This document shows positions 18,248 to 27,228 of a stretch of DNA of 64,000 nucleotides, piece by piece; position 1 is the first letter of the stretch; every line of letters begins with the position of its first letter. The notes beneath the pieces are model-generated. The model did not search any database. It saw only the letters and a list, made by a program, of their open reading frames with translations, and was not told the DNA's origin. This stretch comes from Oceanicola sp. D3 (GTDB lineage Bacteria > Pseudomonadota > Alphaproteobacteria > Rhodobacterales > Rhodobacteraceae), in assembly GCF_006351965.1 (NCBI RefSeq), contig NZ_CP040932.1, forward strand, positions 310,001 through 374,000. Reading direction: 5' to 3'. The position numbers were made by a program, and so were the translations under genes.

Positions 18248-18580
18248 GGCAGCCTGAAGCCGCCGAAATCGTAACCTCTCCGAGAGGATTGTGGCGGCGG
18301 CGCTTTGGTCATGCCATCAAGACGGGGAGCCGCTCAACAGCGGTTCCCTCTTTTGTTTCGGGCGCTTGGAAGGTTTCGCCCGGGGCCGGAAAGCGGTGAA
18401 TGTGGTGGCTTTGAGGCGACCCTTATGGTTAACGCGCCATATACCCTAAACCACTGTAAAACAGACATTTTTCTAAACGGAACAGTTGCTTTGTGGTGCC
18501 ACTTGGCGTAGGTTCGTTCACAAGCGAAGGGTCAGGATGACCCGGGACATATCAGATACGAGCGGTGCGATTGGGAGCTC
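18248..18580. other. Intergenic stretch holding a terminator; otherwise no gene seen
   Basis: 333 bases between DUF2853 and the serine hydrolase. Apart from the terminator at 18325-18355 I see no reading frame that resembles a protein. The AT-richer part at 18420-18500 may carry the promoter of the next gene. Confidence 0.5.
18325..18355 (+). terminator. Rho-independent terminator of the DUF2853 gene
   Basis: Ten-pair stem GGGAGCCGCT / AGCGGTTCCC (one G-T pair) with the loop CAAC, followed by TCTTTTGTTT. Confidence 0.85.
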
Positions 18581-19477
18581 GTGGGAAGATGGAGGGTCTC
18601 GGGGGTCGAGGCCCTCCATTTTGTTTGCGGGATCGGTTTGGACGCGGCTTGGATCCATGACGACGGAGAAGAGGGGCAAGGCGGCGAGGCATCCCGCGTT
18701 TGGCCGTGGTGGAGCTTTTCCAAGACAATCATTGCGGGCTGTGCGCTTCGTCTGTCGCAGGAGGGCGCGCTTGATCTTGAGGCGCCATACGGCGGCCCTC
18801 ACACGTTGCGGCAGCTTCTTCAGCACCGGGCCGGCGTGCCGTGCTACGGGGGGTTGCGTGCCTATCACGATGCGGTGGCCCGGGGCGATACGCCGTGGTC
18901 ACGCGAGAGGTTGGTGCGGGAGGCTGGCAGCGAGCTTCTGTTCGCGCCGGGCGAGGGCTGGGCCTATTCGAACATCGGATACATGCTGGCCCGCGAAGCC
19001 GTAGAAGCCGCGGCGGGCTGTGACATTGGCAGTTTGGCGGCGCGGTACTACGCCGAGCCGCTGGCGCTTGCCACCATGCGGCTGGCCGAGGTGCCGGGCG
19101 ATTTTGCGGAGAGTCCGGGCGCGGCAGGATATCACCCGGGATGGGTCTACCACCGGTGCTTCATGGGATCAGCGAGAGATGCCGCGCGGCTGGTGGGCGT
19201 GTTGGCGTTGGAACTTGGCGGGCAGCCTGTGCACCGGCTTGGCGGCGGTATAGAGGGGCGACCGTGGAGCGAAACGGGCTATGGGCTGGGTGTGATGGCC
19301 GGTGCCGTTGAGGGTGCTGGCCGCGTGGTTGGCCATTCTGGCTCGGGGCCGTTCAGCCATTGCGCCATCTACCATTTTGCCGATGTCGCCCGCCCGGTGA
19401 GCGTGGCGACCTTTGGCACCGGCGCAAGCGAAGCCGGGCCGGAGTGGGAGGCGGTGCGGATTGCCCTTGGGGGCTAA
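18581..19477 (+). CDS. Serine hydrolase of the class C beta-lactamase / DD-peptidase fold
   Basis: A 298-residue protein with the three active-site motifs of Pfam beta-lactamase (PF00144) enzymes: S45-FSK (SxxK), Y129-SN (YxN) and a late HSG in GHSGSGPFSH. No signal peptide is visible, which suggests a cytoplasmic esterase or peptidase rather than a true beta-lactamase. The start is a GTG at 18581; no other start codon occurs in frame between it and the preceding stop at 18509, and the ribosome site is weak. Convergent with DUF1761, with only 3 bases between stops. Confidence 0.8.
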   Translation: MGRWRVSGVEALHFVCGIGLDAAWIHDDGEEGQGGEASRVWPWWSFSKTIIAGCALRLSQEGALDLEAPYGGPHTLRQLLQHRAGVPCYGGLRAYHDAVARGDTPWSRERLVREAGSELLFAPGEGWAYSNIGYMLAREAVEAAAGCDIGSLAARYYAEPLALATMRLAEVPGDFAESPGAAGYHPGWVYHRCFMGSARDAARLVGVLALELGGQPVHRLGGGIEGRPWSETGYGLGVMAGAVEGAGRVVGHSGSGPFSHCAIYHFADVARPVSVATFGTGASEAGPEWEAVRIALGG

Positions 19478-19480
19478 CGC

Positions 19481-19876
19481 TTAGAACAGGCCGAGCACGA
19501 GGCCGATGACCGTGGGGCCAAGCACGGAATAGCCACCATCCAGCAGCGTCAGCTCGCGTTTGCGGCGGGCGTAGGCGTAGTTCATCGCCACCCAGGGCGT
19601 GATCATGAAGAGCCCGATGCCGAGGCCGACGAGGGCGGACTTCAGCGCGCCTTCGATGCCCGACATCACGAGGATATGGCGCATCATCCCGGCAACCAGA
19701 AGCATTGCCACACCGGAGATGATGAAGGGCACCGGAGAGAACCCGCCCGCAGGCGCGCCGGTTTCATCCACGGGAATCTCCGAGGCGGCGAGCCAGGGCT
19801 TGGACAGCGTCATGTACCAGACTGCGCCAAAGGCGAATCCGGCGATAGCTGCGATGAGTACGGCGATCATGCCCAT
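19481..19876 (-). CDS. DUF1761 small membrane protein
   Basis: A 131-residue protein with four hydrophobic segments. It starts MGMIAVLIAAIAGFAFGAVWY and contains MTLSKPWLAAS and WVAMNYAYARRKRELTLLDG, matching DUF1761. Inner membrane. Function unknown. It is 42 bases downstream of the EVE gene on the same strand and may be the end of the tsaD-gpsA-EVE run. Confidence 0.82.
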   Translation of the reverse strand: MGMIAVLIAAIAGFAFGAVWYMTLSKPWLAASEIPVDETGAPAGGFSPVPFIISGVAMLLVAGMMRHILVMSGIEGALKSALVGLGIGLFMITPWVAMNYAYARRKRELTLLDGGYSVLGPTVIGLVLGLF

Positions 19877-19918
19877 TGGGCCCCCTCCCTCTGCGGTCAG
19901 CAGCGAGTATGCGGCACA

Positions 19919-20344
19919 TCAACCTTTGTGGGAATACCCGCCAAGCTTGCAGATGTACGACCATTCTGCCTCGGTGACGGGCTGCACGGAGAGGCGGGTG
20001 TTGTTGACCAACACCATGTCTTTCAACGCGGGCTCTTCCTTGCACATCGCCAAGGTCACGGGATTGGGCATGGGCGCAACCGCCTTGATGTCGACGCACT
20101 CCCAGCGCGCGTCATCTGTGGTGCTGTCGGGGTGAATCTCGGCGCAGACTTCAACCACGCCGACGATCTCCTTATCCTTTTGGGAGTGGTAGAAAAACCC
20201 AAGGTCGCCCAGCTTCATCTGCCGCATCATGTTGCGCGCCTGATAGTTGCGCACGCCATCCCACTCTTCGCCCGCGTCGCCCTTGGCGACCTGATCATCC
20301 CAGCTCCACGTGGAGGGTTCGGATTTGAAGAGCCAATAGGCCAT
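19919..20344 (-). CDS. EVE-domain protein
   Basis: A 141-residue PUA-like protein: MAYWLFKSEPSTWSW at the start, then WDGVRNYQARN and GDLGFFYHSQKDKEIVG, all diagnostic of the EVE (thymocyte nuclear protein 1-like) family. EVE domains are thought to bind modified bases in RNA or DNA. Only 4 bases separate it from gpsA, so it is probably co-transcribed with tsaD-gpsA. Confidence 0.92.
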   Translation of the reverse strand: MAYWLFKSEPSTWSWDDQVAKGDAGEEWDGVRNYQARNMMRQMKLGDLGFFYHSQKDKEIVGVVEVCAEIHPDSTTDDARWECVDIKAVAPMPNPVTLAMCKEEPALKDMVLVNNTRLSVQPVTEAEWSYICKLGGYSHKG

Positions 20345-20348
20345 GAGA

Positions 20349-21317
20349 TTACTCCTTCGTCAGCGGTCTGGAGAGCAGCACGGCCATTGCCTCGGGCGCC
20401 GAGAGCGTGCCGGAGGTGAGCGCAGCAACGGCCTCGGTGATCGGCATGTCGAGCTTGTATCGCTGCGCAAGCCGCAGCGTGGCCTCGGCGGTGGCGATGC
20501 CCTCGGTTGTCACTCCCGGCGGCGGAACCTCCCCCCGGCCCAGCGCGAAGCCGTGGCGGAAGTTGCGGCTTTTGTCGGAGGTGCAGGTCAGCGCGAGATC
20601 ACCAAAGCCGGAAAGGCCGGAGAGCGTGTCGCGCTTGCCGCCCAGCGCGGCCGCAAGGCGGGCCATCTCGGTAAAGCCACGCGTCATCAGAGCGGCGCGG
20701 GCGCTTTCACCGAAGCCCGCCCCAATGCAGGCCCCGCAGGCGATGGCGATGACATTCTTCAGCGCTCCGCCAAGCTCCGCCCCGATCGGGTCCGTCGACA
20801 GGTAGAGCCGGAGGGTGGTGGTGGAGAGCGCCGATTGCAGCATCTCGCCGGTGCGTTTGTCGGCGCAGGCGAGGGTGAGGGCGGTGGGCAGGCCCTGGGC
20901 AATATCGACGGCAAAGGACGGGCCGGTAAGAATGGCCGGAATCGCCTTTTTTGCGGCGCTTTCGATGATGCCGGTTGGCCCCTTGCCACGCTCAAGATCA
21001 ACACCCTTGCAGGCCGCAACAACGCAGGCCTCGCCGATATGCTCGCGGTGCTCGGCCAAGAGGCTGGCGAGGGTTTGCATGGGTGTGGCCATGATGAGGA
21101 TTGGTGCGGCGAAAGCGCCATTGTCATGCACCACTGCAAGTTCAGAGGGCAGGGACACGCCGGGCAGGTGACGCTTGTTTTCCCTTGCCTCACTAATCTC
21201 GGCGGCATGATCGGGGTTGCGCGCCCACAGGGTCACGGTGGGGCCGTCCTCGCCAGCGAGTTGGCTGGCCAGTGCGGTGCCAAAGGCCCCTGCTCCTATG
21301 ACGGAAATATCGCTCAT
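20349..21317 (-). CDS. gpsA: NAD(P)-dependent glycerol-3-phosphate dehydrogenase
   Basis: A 322-residue enzyme. The Rossmann motif [10 protein letters not shown] is at residues 8-17. VAACKGVD and the lysine-containing [13 protein letters not shown] are conserved active-site regions, and [11 protein letters not shown]-like signature residues are visible as [12 protein letters not shown]. It makes sn-glycerol-3-phosphate from dihydroxyacetone phosphate for phospholipid synthesis. It overlaps tsaD by ATGA, a common alphaproteobacterial pairing. Confidence 0.96.
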   Translation of the reverse strand: MSDISVIGAGAFGTALASQLAGEDGPTVTLWARNPDHAAEISEARENKRHLPGVSLPSELAVVHDNGAFAAPILIMATPMQTLASLLAEHREHIGEACVVAACKGVDLERGKGPTGIIESAAKKAIPAILTGPSFAVDIAQGLPTALTLACADKRTGEMLQSALSTTTLRLYLSTDPIGAELGGALKNVIAIACGACIGAGFGESARAALMTRGFTEMARLAAALGGKRDTLSGLSGFGDLALTCTSDKSRNFRHGFALGRGEVPPPGVTTEGIATAEATLRLAQRYKLDMPITEAVAALTSGTLSAPEAMAVLLSRPLTKE

Positions 21318-22405
21318 GCCTTTGCGCCTTTCTTGCCGGAGCCGAGCATTGGCAGGGCTGCTGTGTCAAGCGGCCAGCGTGGGCGGGCCGAGAGGGTGAG
21401 GTCGTCTGCAGAGCCACCTGCGCGCAGTCGTTCGATTGCGGCCCAGCCGATCATTGCCGCGTTGTCGGTGCAGAGACTGAGTGGCGGTGCGGTAAACCGG
21501 GCGCCGGCCTTTGCGGCCACATCCTGAAGTGCCGCGCGGAGGGCCTGATTGGCGGCCACGCCCCCAGCCACAGCCAGCGCAGGTTCGGCCGGAGAATGTG
21601 CCATGTAGGCCTCCAGTGCCCGCGCTGTCTTTGCGGCCAGCACATCGCGCACGGCGGCCTGGAAACCGGCGGAAAGGTCGGCCACATCCTGTCGCTTCAG
21701 CTGGTTGCCGCCGATCATCACCTCGTCTCGGGCGCGCAAAAGCGCTGTTTTGAGCCCGGAGAAGGACATATCGCAATGCGGCTCGCGCAGCAGAGGGCGG
21801 GGCAGGCTGAAGCGCTCTTCGTCCCCCTCCTGCGCGGCATTTTCGATGGCCGGGCCGCCGGGTTGAGGCAGGCCAAGCAGGCGGGCGGATTTGTCGAAGG
21901 CCTCGCCCGGTGCATCGTCGATGGTGCCGCCCAGCCGTTCAAAGCTTTCTGGCCCGTGCACGATCAGAAACTGGCAATGCCCCCCGGAAACCAGCAGCAT
22001 CAGGTAGGGGAAGGCCAGCCCATCTGTCAGCCGCGGCGTCAGCGCATGGCCTGCAAGGTGATTGACCCCGATGAGAGGAAGCCCGGTAGCCGCTGCGAGC
22101 CCCTTGGCGCACATCACGCCAGAGACGACCCCGCCGATCAGCCCCGGGCCGGCGGTGACGGCAATCGCATCCAGCTCTGTCAACGCCACGCCCGCGTTTT
22201 GCAAGGCCAGCTCCACCATCAGGTCCAGCCGCTCGGCGTGGGCACGGGCGGCAATTTCGGGCACCACGCCACCGAAGGCTGCGTGCAGGTCTGTTTGCCC
22301 GGAGACCTCGGAGGAGAGCACATGGGCGGCACCGTCCCAGCGCAAAACCGCTGCGGCGGTGTCGTCGCAGCTGCTTTCGATGCCAAGGACGGTTAGCACG
22401 CTCAT
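21314..22405 (-). CDS. tsaD: TsaD, tRNA N6-adenosine threonylcarbamoyltransferase
   Basis: A 363-residue ASKHA-fold protein: GIESSCDDT at residues 8-16, the metal-binding histidines His116 and His120 in VNHLAGH, and VSGGHCQF later. It transfers threonylcarbamoyl from TC-AMP to A37 of tRNA with TsaB and TsaE (tsaE lies at 4.3 kb in this window). It is transcribed divergently from hemD across 75 bases. Confidence 0.96.
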   Translation of the reverse strand: MSVLTVLGIESSCDDTAAAVLRWDGAAHVLSSEVSGQTDLHAAFGGVVPEIAARAHAERLDLMVELALQNAGVALTELDAIAVTAGPGLIGGVVSGVMCAKGLAAATGLPLIGVNHLAGHALTPRLTDGLAFPYLMLLVSGGHCQFLIVHGPESFERLGGTIDDAPGEAFDKSARLLGLPQPGGPAIENAAQEGDEERFSLPRPLLREPHCDMSFSGLKTALLRARDEVMIGGNQLKRQDVADLSAGFQAAVRDVLAAKTARALEAYMAHSPAEPALAVAGGVAANQALRAALQDVAAKAGARFTAPPLSLCTDNAAMIGWAAIERLRAGGSADDLTLSARPRWPLDTAALPMLGSGKKGAKA

Positions 22406-22480
22406 GTCTTGCCTTTTCAGGGGTCGCGCGGCATGACCCGCGCAGATGGCTGATCGTTGTTATCCCGCCCGGGTTGCGTT

Positions 22481-23167
22481 GTGAACCGCCTGCCCGTCCT
22501 GCTCACCCGCCCGGCACGGGGTTCGGCAGAGTTTGCCGAGGCGCTGCGTGGCGCGCTGGGCGAGGTGGAGATCATCGTTAATCCGCTGATCGAAATCGTT
22601 CCGGTTGCGCCCAAAGAACTCCCCGGCCCGGATGATGCGCTGATTTTTACATCGGTGAGCGCGGTTGAGGTTTTTGCAACGTTTCAGGCGGGCGGTGGGC
22701 GCAGGGCGTGGTGCGTGGGAGATCGCACAGCAGCGGCGGCTGCCTCAGCAGGGTTTGAGCCGCGTGTGGGGAATGGGGTGGCAGCCGGCCTGCCCGAGAG
22801 GATTGCGCGGGAGCAGCCAGTGCCGTTGCTTTTGCATATGCATGGCGCGCATGTTCGGGTGGATCTTGCGGAACGTCTCACCTCAATGGGCTACCCCTGC
22901 CATAGCGTCGTTATCTATGACCAACCCGCGCGCGCCCTGACCCCGCCCCTCAAAGCTCGCCTTGCGGGGGGTGAAGCGATGGTTGCGCCCCTCTTTTCGC
23001 CCCGCTCGGCAGGTCTTTTGGCCGCAGAGGTGAAAAACCTTGGTGCGAATCTTCGGGTTGTGGCGTTGAGTAGTGCGGTGGCTCAGGAATGGCCCGGAGA
23101 TGCCGTTGTTGCGGAGCGCCCTGACGCAGCGGCGATGCTGGATGCCGTCAGGCGCGAGGTTGGTTGA
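22481..23167 (+). CDS. hemD: Uroporphyrinogen-III synthase
   Basis: A 228-residue protein. N-terminal LPVLLTRPARGSAEFAEAL and the central IFTSVSAVEVF fit HemD, which is otherwise poorly conserved. It cyclises hydroxymethylbilane to uroporphyrinogen III for haem, sirohaem and related tetrapyrroles. The GTG at 22481 places the LLTRP strand near the N-terminus as in the family; a TTG eight codons earlier is possible. hemC, often its partner, is not in the window. The mitofilin-like and hemY genes follow on the same strand. Confidence 0.85.
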   Translation: MNRLPVLLTRPARGSAEFAEALRGALGEVEIIVNPLIEIVPVAPKELPGPDDALIFTSVSAVEVFATFQAGGGRRAWCVGDRTAAAAASAGFEPRVGNGVAAGLPERIAREQPVPLLLHMHGAHVRVDLAERLTSMGYPCHSVVIYDQPARALTPPLKARLAGGEAMVAPLFSPRSAGLLAAEVKNLGANLRVVALSSAVAQEWPGDAVVAERPDAAAMLDAVRREVG

Positions 23168-23231
23168 GCCGCTGCGGGTGGCAGGCTAGGGTGTTGTGCG
23201 GCAGCGCAGCGAAATGACGAGAGGAGTTGAC

Positions 23232-24665
23232 GTGGCGGGTTCGGACGACAAGCCGGAAGACGAGGGCAGCGAGGCCGAAGTGAACGGTGCGGATACGCAA
23301 GATGATGGCCCGGATCAGAAGAAGGATCATGAGCCTGACACCGCTGCGGACGCTGAAGAATTGGCCGACTCTTCGCAGGACGACACGACCGATGAGACAG
23401 CCGATGAAGATGGCGAACCGGGTGACGCCGAGGCTGACGAGAACGCTCTTACACCCGTTGAGCCGGAGGATTCGCCCAGTGGCGATGCCGCCGACCCCGA
23501 CGCAACGCTCGAAATCGCTGAACCGTTGAAGTTTGGACCCACCGAAAAGGGCGCGGATAGCCTCGAAGCCGAAGCCGAAGCCGAAGCCACGGATGAGGTG
23601 CCCGACCTTTCAGAACCGCCGGAGCCCGAGGCCACGCCGACCCATGCTGCGGCTCCGCCACCAGCTGCGCAAAAAGCCAGCGTCATGCCTTTGCTTTTTG
23701 GCGGAATCATCGCGGGCCTTATCGGCTTTGCCGCCGCATGGGCCCTCTGGGGGCGCGACAATGCCTCCGCAGACCTGACCGCGCGGCTGACCCAGCAAGA
23801 GGAAAGCGCCGCCGGAACAACGGCCGCGCTCAATGAAAAGGCGTCTTCGGAAGATCTTGCCGCGCTGGAGGCCCGCGTGGCGGAGCTTGAAGCCGCGCCA
23901 GCCGTTACCGCCGACACCAGCGAAATCGATGCCGCCATCGCAGAACAGGCCGATGCACTTGCAGCCCTTTCAGCGCGGATGGAGGCGCTGGAGAAGGCCC
24001 CTGTGGAAGGCTCGGCAGACCCGGCAAGCCAGGCCGCCCTTGCCGCCTATGGCCGAGAAGTTGAGGCCCTTCGCAAGGAAGTGGCCGAACAGATGAGCGA
24101 GATGAATGCGGCGCTGGAGGCCGCGAAGGAAACCGAGGCGCAGGCCGCCGCACGGCAGGAAGAGGCCGCCGCCGCCGCCGCCCGCGCCGAAGAGCAACGC
24201 GCGTTGCTTGAAGTGCAGCAGGCCCTCGATACTGGCGCGCCCTATGCCGAGGCGCTTGCGCGCATCACATCTGCGGAGATCCCCGAAGGGCTTGCCGCCC
24301 ATGCCGAAGAGGGTGTGATGACGCTGGATGCGCTGAAAGCCAGCTTCCCCGCCGCGGCCCGCGGTGCGCTTCGGGTATCGCGCGAAGAAACAGCCTCGGA
24401 AGACGGTGGCGGCTTTGGCTCGTGGCTCACGCGGCAAGTTGGCGCCCGCTCACTTGAGCCCAAGGAGGGGGATGACCCCGATGCCGTGCTCTCCCGCGCT
24501 GAAGCGGCGCTGAATGGGGGCGACCTTTCCACCGCGCTCGAAGAGCTTGCAGCGCTGCCCGAGGGCGGCCAACAGGCGATGGATCAGTGGATCGCGCAAG
24601 CCAGCCGCCGCAACGATGCCGTGACCGGGGCCCAATCCCTGTCTGCCACGCTCACAAGTAACTAG
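23232..24665 (+). CDS. Mitofilin/Mic60-like membrane protein
   Basis: About 477 residues: a long acidic, low-complexity N-terminus (to about residue 140, rich in D, E, P and A), one membrane segment (about 150-174, MPLLFGGIIAGLIGFAAAW), an alanine/glutamate-rich coiled-coil region (190-330) and a conserved C-terminal stretch (ALEELAALPEG..MDQWIAQASRRND) resembling the mitofilin signature. Alphaproteobacterial Mic60 relatives shape membranes and are typically encoded between hemD and hemY, as here. The GTG at 23232 with GAGGAG 5 bases upstream is preferred; an ATG at 23214 and a GTG at 23196 are also in frame. No signal for secretion. Confidence 0.82.
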   Translation: MAGSDDKPEDEGSEAEVNGADTQDDGPDQKKDHEPDTAADAEELADSSQDDTTDETADEDGEPGDAEADENALTPVEPEDSPSGDAADPDATLEIAEPLKFGPTEKGADSLEAEAEAEATDEVPDLSEPPEPEATPTHAAAPPPAAQKASVMPLLFGGIIAGLIGFAAAWALWGRDNASADLTARLTQQEESAAGTTAALNEKASSEDLAALEARVAELEAAPAVTADTSEIDAAIAEQADALAALSARMEALEKAPVEGSADPASQAALAAYGREVEALRKEVAEQMSEMNAALEAAKETEAQAAARQEEAAAAAARAEEQRALLEVQQALDTGAPYAEALARITSAEIPEGLAAHAEEGVMTLDALKASFPAAARGALRVSREETASEDGGGFGSWLTRQVGARSLEPKEGDDPDAVLSRAEAALNGGDLSTALEELAALPEGGQQAMDQWIAQASRRNDAVTGAQSLSATLTSN

Positions 24666-24679
24666 GAGACAACAGACGC

Positions 24680-26170
24680 ATGCTCTGGTCGGTTCTCAAG
24701 ATTCTCTTTTTCGTCGTGATCGTGGCGGCTCTCGCGCTTGGCGCGGGGTTCGTGATGGAAAACGGCCCATCGGTTTTGCTGCGCGTTGGCTCCATCGAAT
24801 TTGCGCCCTCGCCATTGGTTGCGATCATCTGCGCCCTCGTTCTGCTGCTCGCGGTCTGGCTGCTGCTCAAGCTCGCTGGCCTTCTGGTGGCTGTGGTTCG
24901 CTTTCTCAACGGCGATGAAACCGCGATGAGCCGCTACTTTGACCGTCACCGCGAAAAGCGCGGCTATGAGGCCTTGGCAGACGGGATGATGGCGCTGGCT
25001 TCTGGTGAGGGGCAGTTGGCCCTGACCAAGGCCAACCGGGCCGAGCGCTACCTCGGCAAGCCCGAGCTCACTCGCCTTTTGACGGCGCAGGCCGCCGAGC
25101 AGGTGGGCGACAGGAAGCGGGCCGAAGAAGCCTATAAATCCCTGCTGACCGATGACCGCACCCGCTTTGTCGGCGTTCGCGGCCTGTTGAAGCAAAAGCT
25201 CGCCGATGGTGACACTGACACCGCCCTCAAACTGGCGGAGAAGGCCTTTTCGATGAAGCCGGGTCACGAAGAGGTGCAGGATACTCTGCTCCAGCTTCAG
25301 GCTGGCCACTCTGATTGGTCCGGTGCCCGCAAGACCCTGAGCGCCAAGCTGAAGCACGGCTCGCTGCCGCGCGATGTGCATCGTCGCCGTGATGCTGTTC
25401 TGGCGCTCTCGGAAGCCAAGGATGTGGTTGAGGAAGGCGGCAGCATCGAAGCGCGTGAAGCCGCGATCGAGGCAAACCGTCTTTCGCCCGATCTTGTGCC
25501 CGCTGCCGTCATGGCCGCCCACGGCTACATCGAGCAGGACAAACCGCGCTATGCGACCCGGGTGATCAAGAAGGCGTGGGAAGCCCAGCCGCACCCTGAT
25601 CTTGCTGCCGCCTTTGCCGCGATTCAGCCCGATGAGAGCCCCGAAGCCCGGCTCAAGCGCTTTCAGCCGCTTCTGCGTTCGCATCCTGAGAATGAGGAAA
25701 CCAAACTACTGCTGGCCGAGCTCAACCTCGCCGCAGAGGACTTTCCGGCGGCTCGCAAGGCGGTTGCGCAGCTCGCCAGCGCGGAAGGTGCCAATGCCCG
25801 GGCGCTTACCATCATGGCCGCTGTCGAGCGCGGCGAAGGGGGCGATGATCACGTGGTTCGCGCTTGGCTGGCACGTGCCCTGACAGCGCCGCGTGGCCCC
25901 GCATGGGTTTGTGAGAAATGCCAGAACATCCACGGCCAATGGTCGCCCACCTGCGACAATTGCGGCGCGTTCGACACGCTCTCATGGCGTGAGCCGCCCA
26001 AGGCCGAAGTCACCATGCCCGGCGGCGTCGAAATGCTCCCGCTCCTTGTTGGCCCCGCCCCTGAGCCGGAGCCGGAGGAGGCCCCGCTTGTCTTGCACGA
26101 GGGTGAGGTGGAAGAGGCCGAGACTGTGGAGCCCGAAGAAGAGGCCCCGGTGGAAGAGAAGGCAAAATAG
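24680..26170 (+). CDS. hemY: HemY-family TPR protein with C-terminal zinc ribbon
   Basis: A 496-residue inner-membrane protein: two N-terminal membrane segments (about 4-26 and 45-72, the HemY_N region) and a long helical TPR-like middle. At residues 411-428 there is a rubredoxin-like metal site, C411-x2-C414 and C425-x2-C428, in WVCEKC...CDNCGAFDTLSW. The extreme C-terminus is acidic. The family is linked to tetrapyrrole genes, but its biochemical job is unclear (it is not the protoporphyrinogen oxidase also called HemY). It lies 14 bases after the mitofilin-like gene, clearly in one operon. Confidence 0.9.
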   Translation: MLWSVLKILFFVVIVAALALGAGFVMENGPSVLLRVGSIEFAPSPLVAIICALVLLLAVWLLLKLAGLLVAVVRFLNGDETAMSRYFDRHREKRGYEALADGMMALASGEGQLALTKANRAERYLGKPELTRLLTAQAAEQVGDRKRAEEAYKSLLTDDRTRFVGVRGLLKQKLADGDTDTALKLAEKAFSMKPGHEEVQDTLLQLQAGHSDWSGARKTLSAKLKHGSLPRDVHRRRDAVLALSEAKDVVEEGGSIEAREAAIEANRLSPDLVPAAVMAAHGYIEQDKPRYATRVIKKAWEAQPHPDLAAAFAAIQPDESPEARLKRFQPLLRSHPENEETKLLLAELNLAAEDFPAARKAVAQLASAEGANARALTIMAAVERGEGGDDHVVRAWLARALTAPRGPAWVCEKCQNIHGQWSPTCDNCGAFDTLSWREPPKAEVTMPGGVEMLPLLVGPAPEPEPEEAPLVLHEGEVEEAETVEPEEEAPVEEKAK

Positions 26171-26213
26171 GGCTGGCCCGCGCGAAGCGTCCGCGCTATA
26201 GACCGCGCCGGTT

Positions 26214-26289
26214 GCCGCTGTAGCTCAGCTGGTAGAGCACGTCATTCGTAATGATGGGGTCGGGGGTTCGAGTCCCTTCAGCGGCACCA
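26214..26289 (+). tRNA. tRNA-Thr (anticodon CGU)
   Basis: 76 bases including an encoded CCA. Acceptor GCCGCTG pairs with CAGCGGC. The D-arm starts GCTCAGCTGGTAGAGC. The anticodon stem CGTCA / TGATG encloses TTCGTAA, giving anticodon CGT at positions 34-36 and U33. The T-arm is GGGGGTTCGAGTCCCTT, with two weak G-T pairs. It reads ACG codons. Confidence 0.95.
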
Positions 26290-26339
26290 GTTTTCTCAGA
26301 AAGTTCCGGAACCGGCCCCCCGCCGCGTAACGCCCTTCG

Positions 26340-27224
26340 TCAGGCCGCTGGCAGCGGGATGACGTCGACGCTGTGGCTGGTGTCTTGATTACCCACCGTG
26401 CGGATTACTCCCTTCACAGGTGCTACATCGCCGTAGTCGCGCCCGACGGCGACGGTGATATGATCCATCCCGGTAGAAATGTTGTTTGTCGGGTCGAACT
26501 CGATCCAGCCGACTTCGGTGCCGCACCATGCCCGCACCCATGCGTGCATCGCATCGGCCCCTTCCAGCCGCTCCTCACCCTCGGGCGGGATCGTGCGCAG
26601 GAAGCCAGAGACATATCCGGCAGGAATGCCGAGCGATCTCAGGCAGGCGATCATGATATGCGAGAAATCCTGACACACGCCGTGGCGTGCCTTGAAGGCA
26701 TCTGCCGCCGGTGTATCCACCTCGGTGGCGTCTGGATCAAAGGTCATCTCTTTGTGCAGGGCACGGCCGATTGCGCGCACCGCTTCAAGCGTTGGCATGT
26801 TTGCCGACACCAACCCCTTGGCGAAGCTGCTCATCGCCCCGTCGGGCGAAACCCTTGGGCTTGGGCCGATGAAGTGGTGCGGCGCGGTGCCATCTATGTG
26901 CCTTGCCTCGGCAATCTCGCGCGGGAGGGCGGCCAGCGGTGGCGAGATCTCCAGCCCCGGAGGCTGCAACAGCCGTTCGGCGCGGGCCGTCAGAGACAGC
27001 GATATCCGGTCTATCGGTTCGTGAAAGCCGATGAAGGTCATCAGGTTGCCGTAGAAATCGAACAGGTCACGCCGCTCTTGCGGCATCGGGTCTACCGTCA
27101 GCAGGCTGGCGGAGATGCGCTGCCGATCAGGGATCTCGGCGGGCAGAAGATGGAGCAGGTTACGGGCATGGTCAGAGGTGCCCGCATATTCATACTCGAT
27201 CAGGAGTTTCACATCATAGCGCAA
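26340..27224 (-). CDS. Transglutaminase-like cysteine protease/transferase (operon 1)
   Basis: A 294-residue protein: an N-terminal beta-rich region (1-125) then a transglutaminase core with the triad Cys184 (GVCQDFSH), His227 (ADAMHAWV) and Asp244 (EFDPTNN). No signal peptide, so cytoplasmic. Members of this family are predicted to cleave or form amide bonds on peptides made by neighbouring ATP-grasp ligases. It ends the three-gene operon DUF2126 - ATP-grasp/alpha-E - transglutaminase, with only 4 bases from the upstream gene. Substrate unknown. Confidence 0.9.
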   Translation of the reverse strand: MRYDVKLLIEYEYAGTSDHARNLLHLLPAEIPDRQRISASLLTVDPMPQERRDLFDFYGNLMTFIGFHEPIDRISLSLTARAERLLQPPGLEISPPLAALPREIAEARHIDGTAPHHFIGPSPRVSPDGAMSSFAKGLVSANMPTLEAVRAIGRALHKEMTFDPDATEVDTPAADAFKARHGVCQDFSHIMIACLRSLGIPAGYVSGFLRTIPPEGEERLEGADAMHAWVRAWCGTEVGWIEFDPTNNISTGMDHITVAVGRDYGDVAPVKGVIRTVGNQDTSHSVDVIPLPAA

Positions 27225-27228
27225 GCGA

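Noticed and set aside
18486-19004. Alternative frame starting at 18486 over the serine hydrolase
   Set aside because: No motif; the frame at 18581 carries SxxK, YxN and HSG in the right order.
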